Positions 16,940 through 23,523 of a stretch of 24,721 nt of DNA are shown here, in pieces. Each line of letters opens with the position of its first letter. The first letter of the stretch is position 1. The notes beneath the pieces were generated by a model. It was given only the letters and a program-made list of their open reading frames with translations. It did no database searches and was not told where the DNA came from. Source of the stretch: Bacillus sp. JCM 19058. GTDB lineage: Bacteria > Bacillota > Bacilli > Bacillales_H > Bacillaceae_D. A program made the position numbers and the translations under genes. The stretch lies in assembly GCA_001310555.1 (NCBI GenBank), contig BAXO01000078.1, positions 1 to 24,721 of the forward strand, read 5' to 3'.

Positions 16940-17314
16940 TCATCCTCCGTTCCTTTCGACCTGATATAAAATAGTGCCTGCTTCACATTTCAAAAACATT
17001 TTCTCGATTTGAGCAACGAGATTTTTAAGTGATTTAAGATTGCTTTTTGAGTCCAAGTGATAATAATTCATAGTCCCCTCTTTATGCACATTAATGATCT
17101 TTGCATCCTTCAAAATTTTTAAATGATGGGATACAGATGGGCGTGAAAGATGTGTTTTTGCCGTAATCTCTCCCACTCGCATACCGGGATGTTGTAGTCC
17201 TTGCATAAGGGTTATAAGGATGGCTTGCCTAGTTTGATTCCCGATTGCAAATAATATATCCTGATTTTTTTTAAATTCGTATACTAGATTTTGTTCGTCT
17301 TCCTGATTAATCAT
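16940..17314 (-). CDS. ArsR/SmtB-type repressor of the aldo/keto reductase
   Basis: This is an intact 124-residue protein starting at the ATG at 17314 (MINQEDEQNLV), preceded by GGGAGAGGG. The winged helix is clear: ILFAIGNQTRQAILITLMQG, VGEITAKTHLSRPSVSHHLK and ILKDAKIINVHKEGTMNYYH. The classical metal-binding ELCVC motif is absent from the recognition-helix region; one cysteine (LKCEAG) lies near the C-terminus, so it more likely senses an organic or redox signal. Its stop is 3 bases from the reductase start, giving translational coupling. A 34-bp palindrome upstream is its probable operator. Confidence 0.88.
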   Translation of the reverse strand: MINQEDEQNLVYEFKKNQDILFAIGNQTRQAILITLMQGLQHPGMRVGEITAKTHLSRPSVSHHLKILKDAKIINVHKEGTMNYYHLDSKSNLKSLKNLVAQIEKMFLKCEAGTILYQVERNGG

Positions 17315-17397
17315 TTTCCCTCTCCCTATAAGATGGTTTATATTTTTGAACGAATAGAATCTTTTTCTCCAAAGCATTTCAGAAACTGTCTTTTTCT

Positions 17398-17431
17398 ATT
17401 TCGTCGAATGAATTAATTCTTTCGACGAAAT
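17398..17431 (-). promoter_or_regulatory. 34-bp near-perfect palindrome, probable ArsR operator
   Basis: ATTTCGTCGAA (17398-17408) and TTCGACGAAAT (17421-17431) are perfectly inverted. The centre GAATTAATTC is itself palindromic; only one base pair in the whole 34 breaks symmetry. It lies 83 bases upstream of the ArsR start. Length and symmetry fit binding of one or two ArsR dimers. Confidence 0.7.
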
Positions 17432-17541
17432 GAGAATACCAAGGTTCTTATTTTTATACCACATCGGGAAAGAAAATCGAGATCATTAATTTTTGAAACC
17501 ATCAGACTTGCCATTTCGTTGGTATTTGATAACAGTTTAAA

Positions 17542-17631
17542 CATTACAGCTGAAGTTGCAGAAAAAAATTGATTCATTTTAGAAACCAACTACAAATGTC
17601 AAAAGTACATCAGCTTAATGCAATAAATTGA
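17542..17631 (+). pseudogene. ImmA/IrrE metallopeptidase tail (copy 3)
   Basis: Only the last 30 or so codons remain, with one base missing relative to copy 2 in the A run of GCAGAAAAAAATT. The DNA is nearly identical to 13132-13224, through the stop codon and on into repeat copy C. The upstream 110 bases (17432-17541) show nothing recognisable. Confidence 0.75.
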
Positions 17632-17639
17632 TTAAAATG

Positions 17640-17804
17640 TCCCTACCAAAATGCAACGAAAAAACAAAATTCCCTACCAAAATTTTTTTCTTGGTAGGGT
17701 TTTGGTAGGGAACTATTATTTTTAGCTTATTTTGTCCATTTTAACTTCGGACAAATGCTGTTAAATCAGCATTCCCACTTCAAATTAAGTTATAGGGTCA
17801 TTCC
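17640..17804. repeat. Cassette-boundary repeat, copy C
   Basis: The layout is as in copy A, with CCCTACCAAAAT arms and a CCCTACCAA/TTGGTAGGG hairpin. The right half is the most divergent. Its core, AATGCTG-TTAAAT-CAGCATT (17754-17773), has perfectly inverted 7-bp arms. At the third arm position A has C/G and C has T/A, so the pair changes together. Confidence 0.85.
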
Positions 17805-17919
17805 ATTCAAAAAGTCTCCCCTTCCATAGCTTTAATCAGTGTGGAAAAAAACAGTACCATATTTTTTCATACCCTGCTCATAACTAGCTTATCCCTTACT
17901 ATCGATTAATTTAATCCTA

Positions 17920-18127
17920 TTACCTTCTTTTAATAATAAGAACACCTATACCTACAATCCAAATATACGAAAAGAAAAAAATCCAAAGGTAAAAAAATTG
18001 AAATCGACTCGTTTCCTAAAAGTGTAAAAACACCTAAAGCTATAAATAAAATAGCTAAGGAAATATGTGATGCGTATGCGAAAAAACGGAAAACATTATG
18101 AATAACACGTTCATCTGCTTCAGGCAA
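17920..18127 (-). pseudogene. Small membrane protein, frameshifted at the end
   Basis: The start is an ATG at 18127 (MPEADERVIHNVFRFFAYAS), one base after the previous gene ends. Two hydrophobic helices are seen (ISLAILFIALGVFTLLG; IFLPLDFFLF). An A7 run (17975-17981) shifts the frame; the restored end is SYIWIVGIGVLIIKRR with a stop at 17920-17922, giving about 68 residues. It is the third gene of the Xre operon. Function unknown. Confidence 0.65.
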
Positions 18128-18128
18128 A

Positions 18129-18344
18129 TTATCTTTTTTTGCGTTTCTGTTTAATCACTTCAATTACTGTCAAAATAATAGTTGCTACCAAACCACCCGT
18201 AAGCACTTCATACGGAAATTCATCTTGAATAAAATAAAAAAGAAATGAACCCAGAACAACACCTATAAAAGTACAAGTAATTATAAAGAATGGAGTCCAC
18301 TTTGCTAAAATCTCCCCCCGTTTTTTTCTGTCTTTTACACTCAT
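18129..18344 (-). CDS. Small two-helix membrane protein of the Xre operon
   Basis: This intact 71-residue protein overlaps the Xre stop codon by 4 bases (ATGA), so it is translationally coupled. A basic start (MSVKDRKKRGE) is followed by two membrane helices (FFIITCTFIGVVLGSFLFYF and EVLTGGLVATIILTVIEVI) and a basic tail KQKRKKR. Small Xre regulators are often followed by such short membrane proteins of unknown role in Firmicutes. I do not assign a function. Confidence 0.78.
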   Translation of the reverse strand: MSVKDRKKRGEILAKWTPFFIITCTFIGVVLGSFLFYFIQDEFPYEVLTGGLVATIILTVIEVIKQKRKKR

Positions 18345-18550
18345 TTGTCATCATCCTCCAAAATAAAGATTTCATCAATTGGTACATCAAAATATGCTAT
18401 TAATTTTAATGCTAACTCAAGGCTGGGATTATACTTATTTTTTTCAATTGCATTTATAGTTTGACGTGTAACTTGTAAGTCCTCAGCCATCTTAACTTGA
18501 GTTATTCCTCTTTTTTCACGAATTTCTCGAATATGGTTAATTACTCTCAT
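18341..18550 (-). CDS. Xre-family helix-turn-helix regulator (YozG-like)
   Basis: This intact 69-residue single-domain protein starts at an ATG after GGAGGGG. The HTH_3 fold is complete: INHIREIREKRGITQVKMAE, DLQVTRQTINAIEKNKYNPS, LELALKLIAYFDVPIDEIF. It leads a tight three-gene operon with two small membrane proteins. Two GTAAAGA-type palindromes in the promoter suggest autorepression. Confidence 0.9.
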   Translation of the reverse strand: MRVINHIREIREKRGITQVKMAEDLQVTRQTINAIEKNKYNPSLELALKLIAYFDVPIDEIFILEDDDK

Positions 18551-18571
18551 TAATCACCCCTCCAAATCAAA

Positions 18572-18631
18572 GTAAAGATATCTTTACACATACAATAACA
18601 AAAAAAAGACTAATTGTAAAGATTTCTTTAC
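18572..18631 (-). promoter_or_regulatory. Xre operon promoter with two operators
   Basis: GTAAAGATATCTTTAC (18572-18587) is a perfect 16-bp palindrome and GTAAAGATTTCTTTAC (18616-18631) is a near copy. On the minus strand TTTACA inside the second site, then 17 bases, then TATTGT make a fair sigma-A promoter, with the first site just downstream of the -10. The second site is also the centre of a longer symmetry (AAAGACTAA to TTAGTCTTT, about 18605-18642) followed by T on the minus strand, so it may double as a terminator for upstream transcription. Confidence 0.75.
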
Positions 18632-18662
18632 AGTTAGTCTTTATTATTTCCTTACGATAATC

Positions 18663-18759
18663 CGATTACTCGAATGAATGAGCTTTGCTTATGTTTAAGT
18701 GACAAATTATATAAAACACATTGAACTTTATTATTTAATAATGATTATTTGAGTAATCG
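18663..18759. repeat. Inverted repeat spanning 97 bases
   Basis: CGATTACTC (18663-18671) is inverted at 18751-18759, with partial further pairing on both sides. It could bound a tiny element or be a chance dyad in AT-rich DNA. Confidence 0.45.
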
Positions 18760-18814
18760 AATTTTATTTATAGCTACAAAATAAGTTCCATGTGGAAGCT
18801 AAAAACCTAAAAAA

Positions 18815-18952
18815 TATTCCCTGCCAAATTATTTTTGGCAGGGATTTTGGCAGGGAACTATATCATTTTATATCAATTTGCTCGTTTTAGGTTAGGAAAA
18901 ACGCTGTTAAATAGGCATTCTAACTTCAAATCAAGTTAGCCTTTTATTCCCA
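18815..18952. repeat. Cassette-boundary repeat, copy D
   Basis: CCCTGCCAA pairs with TTGGCAGGG, a second TTTTGGCAGGGAAC follows, then the linker TTTGCTCGTTTTAGGTTAGG, core AACGCTG-TTAAAT-AGGCATT (18900-18919) and the dyad TAACTT-CAAATC-AAGTTA, ending TTATTCCCA. The ImmA frame runs directly out of its right end, so this copy has replaced the peptidase's first codons. Confidence 0.87.
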
Positions 18953-18962
18953 ACAAATAGAT

Positions 18963-19364
18963 ATGTTGGATATTGCTGAATTATTAAGAATCAATGTTCA
19001 TTTTATAGAAATTTCCAGTCGGACATATGAAAATGAAATCATTATTGATTCTAGGCTTACCACTGAAGAACAATGGGAAGATTTTGCGCATGAACTAGGA
19101 CATGTCTTATTTCAACACGGAAATCAAATTCTGCATATAAACAGCCTTTTTCTTGAATACCAAGAATGGAAAGCAAACAACTTTGCACTACACTTCTGTG
19201 TTCCTACTTTCATGCTACAAAAGTCGTTAATAAAATATAAAATTGCGAATATACCAGAAGGTATTCCTTTAATAAGGAATAAATTTAACGTCACACATGA
19301 AATTGCAGAAAAGAGACTAAATCATTTTAGAAATCAGTTACAAATATCAAAATCACTACAATAA
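18963..19364 (+). pseudogene. ImmA/IrrE-family metallopeptidase, 5'-truncated (copy 4)
   Basis: This is the most complete of the four copies: 133 residues from an ATG without a ribosome binding site. LDIAELLRINVHFIEISSRT begins about 20-25 residues into the usual protein. The zinc motif HELGH lies in EEQWEDFAHELGHVLFQHGN, with a downstream glutamate in LEYQEWKANNFALHF as third ligand. The C-terminus is MLQKSLIKYKIANIPEGIPL to RLNHFRNQLQIS. In ICEBs1 and related phages such peptidases cleave an Xre-type repressor to induce the element. Here no partner repressor or integrase is adjacent. The catalytic core is intact, but expression is doubtful, so I call it truncated. Confidence 0.75.
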
Positions 19365-20155
19365 CTTAATTCATAATTCCAAACGTATTAGCCTTTCTAT
19401 ACATTTAATTTTTTTTGATTGTGTCCAGCCTTGTTGGCGGGACAGTTATTAGATTATCAACTTAATGTCGTTTTGTAACTAGCAAAGAACGACATTTCAC
19501 TTGCTATTTACGTCAAATAAATCAATTTTGTTGATATGATTGAAAAATACATAAGCTATTTCAACAGGAAGCACATTTTCCATTAACATAAAAAAATGCC
19601 CCAGATGACATACGAAAGCCGGTTGCAAACCACATAAAGAATTTATTCCACCTTCACTCATTCCAGCCCCAAATAAGGCTAATGTATTAAATGAAAATAA
19701 CAAGAGCAAAAAAAATTAGGTTATATATATGAAATGCTTTTTTACTCAACTGTATCTCTCCTAATATTTTATCCTTTTACCTTTTCTTTTACCTCTAACC
19801 TGCTTCGTTAGTTGAATAAGCATCAGTGTTTATAAAGCAAATTTATTTAACCCAATCGTGTCATAATTTTCTCAATTGTGCACTAAATTTCCTCTAATAA
19901 TCAAATCATTTATCGTGACTTCATTTCTTTAGTGTTGATCGTGATTATAGTTATGGTTTTGGCAGGGTTCATATTATTAAGTTTAAATCAATGGCTACAT
20001 AAACGGTAATGGTTGATATAAGTTAGGGAAATGCCTGAACAAAGCATGTTTTTTTTGATATACTATGAAAACAATTTGATCATCTATTAACTTTAAAAAA
20101 TATATGGGTAAGTCAACATTTTAAACTAATAAGGAAAATGAAACAAAAAAAGTAC
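19365..20155. other. Long stretch without a recognised gene
   Basis: AATGTCGTT and AACGACATT (19464-19496) form a 9-bp hairpin. A leftward 70-codon frame from a TTG (19497-19709) has no ribosome binding site and no recognised family. Near 19955-20010 a short rightward frame, VIIVMVLAGFILLSLNQWLH then KR and stop, resembles the last helix of a membrane permease and may be a gene tail. The rest is AT-rich and unremarkable. Confidence 0.5.
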
Positions 20156-20186
20156 TTGAACCTCACACTATGTGAGGTTGTAAACT
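20156..20186 (+). promoter_or_regulatory. MerR-type promoter with 19-bp spacer and dyad
   Basis: TTGAAC (20156-20161) and TAAACT (20181-20186) are separated by 19 bases, the long spacer typical of MerR-regulated promoters. The spacer holds a perfect dyad, ACCTCAC (20060+100 to 20166) and GTGAGGT (20172-20178). The MerR-family start codon follows 45 bases later. A bound activator would untwist the DNA to realign the boxes. This implies autoregulation. Confidence 0.85.
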
Positions 20187-20230
20187 ATAATTGCCGGCAG
20201 CAAATATACCATGCATGGGAGGAACAAACT

Positions 20231-20963
20231 ATGTCTAAGAATCTATTAAAAGTGGGGGAATTGGCTAAAAAATCCGGGGTTTCCGTTCGTAGTCTTCACC
20301 ACTACGATAAGATCGGTCTGTTAGTCCCTTCTGAGCGTACCGAATCAGGCCATCGTTTATATGGATTAGAGAATATAGCACAACTACATCAGATTATCTC
20401 GCTGCGCAACTTAGGATTTTCACTAAAGGATACACAAGAGTTTTTGCGAAATTCCGATGCTTCAATGGCCGATATTATTCGGATGCAACGCCAGCGTATT
20501 CGTGAACATATCCGGCGACAGGAAGAGCTTTACCAAAAGCTGAAGTCCATGGAACAGTCTATTCGTTTACAAGGAAATGTCACTTTGGAAGAATTCCTTG
20601 AAGCGATTGAAGTGATTGTTATGTCAGAGCATTACCATTTTACTCCCGAACAAATTGAAAAAATCAAGCAACAGGGTGAAATCTTAGGTACTGACAAAAT
20701 CAAAAAAAGCGGAGGAAGAATGGCCACCATTGATTGCTAAAGTAAGAGGAGAGATGGAAAAAGGCACATCTCCGGAAGCCCCGGAAGTTCAAAAACTTGC
20801 AGCACGATGGCGAGAGCTGTTAGAAATGTTTACAGGAGGCGACGAAGACATTGCCGACACACTGAAACGTCGTTATAACGAACAACCGTATTATGCAGCA
20901 CAGCACGGTCTCGACACTGATATATTCGAATACATTGACAAAACAGGAATTTGGAAGAAGTAA
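20231..20963 (+). pseudogene. MerR-family regulator with TipAS-like effector domain, one frameshift
   Basis: The ATG at 20231 follows GGGAGGA and is well placed after the MerR-type promoter. The winged helix is textbook: LKVGELAKKSGVSVRSLHHY, DKIGLLVPSERTESGHRLYG and ISLRNLGFSLKDTQEFL (residues about 5-75), then a dimerisation helix (RQRIREHIRRQEELYQKLKS). An A7 run (20702-20708) breaks the frame. The rest, LIAKVRGEMEKGTSPEAPEV, AARWRELLEMFTGGDEDIAD and AAQHGLDTDIFEYIDKTGIW, is the TipAS domain, which in TipA binds thiopeptide antibiotics and in relatives other compounds. Restored length about 244 residues. It is the only regulator of the window with a frameshift. If truncated it would keep DNA binding but lose sensing. 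Confidence 0.85.
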
Positions 20964-20969
20964 TGATAA

Positions 20970-21044
20970 ATGAAGCGAAATAACAAAGAAAATCTCAATT
21001 CGGTACAATGTCCAAAATGTGGAAGAACCACGGTTGGACTGTAA
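20970..21044 (+). other. Possible 24-codon zinc-ribbon ORF
   Basis: ATG at 20970 reads MKRNNKENLNSVQCPKCGRT then TVGL and stop. CPKCG is a zinc-knuckle half. There is no good ribosome binding site. It is more likely a fragment than a gene. Confidence 0.25.
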
Positions 21045-21123
21045 GTGACGCGAATTCATCTAGCTGCCGGATTTACTGGAAGAAAGTTGAAGGTCTTTTT
21101 CAGCAAATCTTATGTTACCGTAC

Positions 21124-21264
21124 ATGGATATCAACTTGATGGAAATCAATAATACAACATGTAATGAAGCTACAGCATTGAAAGATCATAAAATTAATCT
21201 GAATGAAAAGCGTAACTGTCTTGATAAAGTAATGGCTATTGTTGAAGAGAACAATGCTCAATAA
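21124..21264 (+). pseudogene. C-terminal remnant resembling a MerR regulator
   Basis: Forty-six codons from an in-frame ATG end with ALKDHKINLNEKRNCLDKVM and AIVEENNAQ, a heptad-like coiled coil such as ends many MerR proteins. The DNA-binding part is missing. The DUF2268 gene starts 14 bases later with its own ribosome binding site, so the two probably once formed an operon. The family call is tentative. Confidence 0.4.
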
Positions 21265-21277
21265 AGGAGAATGCAGA

Positions 21278-22144
21278 ATGGAATTAAAAATCCTGAATAC
21301 CAATAATTTGTATCAAAAAACTTTTGGAGACGCCTGATAATGAAAGGGAAGCGTTTTATGAAAAAGAGTTTTTACAACCATATTATGAACTTAAAGAGAA
21401 GTATATGCCTTATAACCCGGAATGGATGGGTGCATTGCCATTGACAGGTCATGAGTCAGATATGAAAGAAGCACTTGGTAAACTTCAATCGATTGATGCT
21501 TGGAAAGTAGCGAGGGAAACGATAGAAAATGCAGAGAATAGACTTAAAGCGGCAGGTGTACCTATACCCGAAAAAGTATTATTGGGAATTTTTCTGGGTG
21601 ACTCCTTAGCACTTGCCAACAATCAAGGCATAACAGGGTTTGGGGGATTCCCGGATATATACAAGTTGTTATTGCTCCGGATGAAACAAATTTATCTATG
21701 CTTCCATCTGTGATTGCCCATGAGTTTCATCATAATGTTCTATTTAAAAATACGGACTGGAATTTCATGAATGATGTTACAGTTGCCAAGTATTTAGCTA
21801 TAGAAGGGCTGGCGGAGAGTTTTGCGAAAAGTATGTATGGTTATAAATTCTTAGGCCGCTGGGTCAAAGATCTTAGCGGTGAGGAACTGGACAAAACTCG
21901 TAAAATTATTGGAAGAGCCCTTTCTGTAAAAGGTTTTAATGAAGTCCGCAAATATATATTTGGAGATCAGCTGTTGGACTATGAGGATATGGAATCCACT
22001 GGAATACCTCGAAGTGGAGGATATGCCGTCGGATATCATGCTGTTCAGGCATTTCTTGAAAAAACCGGTATGTCCGTAGAGGAAGCCACACTTTTAGAAG
22101 GTGAAGAGATTATCGAAAAGTCAGGTTATTTTAACAAATTGTAG
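21278..22144 (+). pseudogene. DUF2268 (YjaZ-like) predicted zinc protease, two frameshifts
   Basis: The ATG at 21278 follows AAAGGAG (MELKILNTNNLYQK). An A6 run (21315-21320) shifts the frame to LLETPDNEREAFYEKEFLQP, then YNPEWMGALPLTGH and FLGDSLALANNQGITGFGGF. A second shift near 21650 restores VVIAPDETNLSMLPSVIAHE and FHHNVLF, with the zinc motif HEFHH, then KYLAIEGLAESFAKSMYG (third ligand glutamate), to the stop at 22142. Restored length is about 288 residues, as expected for this family of putative Zn-dependent proteases. Substrate unknown. It forms the end of the D-E unit. Confidence 0.82.
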
Positions 22145-22149
22145 CCCTT

Positions 22150-22292
22150 CACCTCCTTTAAGAATGACGCTGTCGTTAATTTTTTTTCGTATAGTAATCT
22201 AATTTCATCGTTTTCACATGTTCTTCAATTAATTGAAGGTTTATTGGTGAAAACCATTGCCCAAATGAAGTTTTGATTGTAACCTTGTCCAT
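22150..22292 (-). pseudogene. IS4-family transposase, N-terminal stub
   Basis: From an ATG at 22292 the minus strand reads MDKVTIKTSFGQWFSPINLQ, LIEEHVKTMKLDYYTKK, then a shift at an A8 run (22180-22187) and LTTASFLK. It is the start of the same transposase type as the remnant at 15400-15923 (FEENMKTMKLDAYTKK). It stops at the end of the DUF2268 gene. Upstream to 22456 no gene is visible; this stretch is probably the transposon's leader. Confidence 0.75.
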
Positions 22293-22456
22293 GAGTTTTG
22301 GTCCTTTATTGGTGGATTTGGACGGGTTACCACCTGACTATATCCATTATAAAGGACTTTTTCTTTGGATAACAGTGAATTAGCGAAAGTTTAGGATATT
22401 CTTGATTTTTAGTTTTAATTAATGCAATGCTAGTGCAAACGTATATTTTAAAAAAA

Positions 22457-22595
22457 TAATCCCTGCCAATTTGTTTTTGGCAGGGATTTTGGCAGGGAAC
22501 TATATCATTTTATATCAATTTGCTCGTTTTAGGTTAGGAAAAACACTGTTAAATAGGCGTTCTCATTTCAAATCAAGTTAGCTTTTCATTCCCAC
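22457..22595. repeat. Cassette-boundary repeat, copy E
   Basis: This is nearly identical to copy D: CCCTGCCAA hairpin, double GGCAGGG, linker TTTGCTCGTTTTAGGTTAGG, core AACACTG-TTAAAT-AGGCGTT (22542-22561), CAAATCAAGTTAGC and CATTCCCAC. It separates the DUF2268 unit from the DUF4062 unit. Bases 22596-22816 hold no recognised feature. Confidence 0.87.
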
Positions 22596-22816
22596 TCTGT
22601 TTTAAGCGTACAGCATATAAAGAAAAATGCTTTAATATCAAGGGGTTTGGGAGCATATAAAAACAAATAAACTGTATAGAAAATAATAAAAAGTGCAATA
22701 AAAATGCAATTTTTCACCTAATCTGTTGCAGATTTCCAAAACTCCAATATTCAAATTTAGTTACATACAATCTTAAGGAAATTAAATTGTAAAGCTAACA
22801 TGCATTACTTTTATTA

Positions 22817-23452
22817 TTAGATTATAGAAAAAGAGTTACCTGTTTTATCATCATCTTCAATGCATACTGGCAAATTTGAGGTATGATTCATTGAAAAATT
22901 ATTTGTGATTTTATGGCAATACTGGAAACGGAATTCTTGCTCGTATGTACGTCCCACTAAATCTGAAAATTTTATCTTAAAGAAAACATCATGTGCTTTA
23001 TCATGTTTCTTACAACACGCGGAAAATTTTACAGTTTCTCCGGGAAACGCATACTGTTTATCTAAATATTCGTGTATAAAGTGAATATTTCCCCTTAATC
23101 TTCCGGTTTTGAAGTAATCTTCTAAACCTCCATTTTGCGTCATTGACTCAAGCCTTATATTTGTTGCAGACTCTCGTCCCAAGTTGATTAAAGAAATTGG
23201 TAAAATAAAGTGCTCTTCATTAGCAATATTTTTGATAAATATTTTTTCATTGAACGATAAATGAAATGAAGGAATTAGGGATATCATACTATTGTTTTTA
23301 GAATGAAAAATTTGTTCGTCTACTTCCTTTTTCCTTACATTTTCTTTATGAATCTCCCATTCTTTAGCTGCTCTATTACTTTTATTACTTTTAAAGAAAC
23401 TAATAATTGATAAACAGAGGGCTGCTGCTGCAATCAAATTTGAAATACCCAT
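22817..23452 (-). CDS. Membrane-anchored protein of unknown function, partner of the DUF4062 protein
   Basis: This is an intact 211-residue protein starting at an ATG after AAGGAGG. One N-terminal membrane helix (ISNLIAAAALCLSIISFF) is followed by a basic, charged, probably helical stretch (KSNKSNRAAKEWEIHKENVR, KKEVDEQIFHSK) and a soluble domain of alternating strands (FILPISLINLGRESATNIRL; FPGETVKFSACCKKHDKAHD; KIKFSDLVGRTYEQEFRF). The helix-charged linker-sandwich layout with ISLINLGRESATN is often seen in bacterial hypothetical proteins with an immunoglobulin-like fold. Function unknown. It follows the DUF4062 gene by 71 bases on the same strand, probably as one operon. Confidence 0.75.
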   Translation of the reverse strand: MGISNLIAAAALCLSIISFFKSNKSNRAAKEWEIHKENVRKKEVDEQIFHSKNNSMISLIPSFHLSFNEKIFIKNIANEEHFILPISLINLGRESATNIRLESMTQNGGLEDYFKTGRLRGNIHFIHEYLDKQYAFPGETVKFSACCKKHDKAHDVFFKIKFSDLVGRTYEQEFRFQYCHKITNNFSMNHTSNLPVCIEDDDKTGNSFSII

Positions 23453-23523
23453 TAAATACCTCCTTACTATTAGTTTAATTCTTTTGTTTCAAAAAATAGA
23501 ATTAAAAATAAGTCCTTATAGAT

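Noticed and set aside
19497..19709. Leftward 70-codon frame
   Set aside because: It starts with TTG, has no ribosome binding site, and shows no recognised family. It is mentioned only in the description of the region.
13231..22595. The five repeats as a CRISPR array
   Set aside because: Units are 120-170 bases and separated by 1-3.5 kb of genes, not by short uniform spacers.
13231..22595. A classical integron with attC sites
   Set aside because: The repeats lack the attC consensus ends (RYYYAAC and GTTRRRY pairs in the expected places), intervals carry their own promoters and go both ways, and no IntI is present. The cassette idea is kept, but not as an integron.
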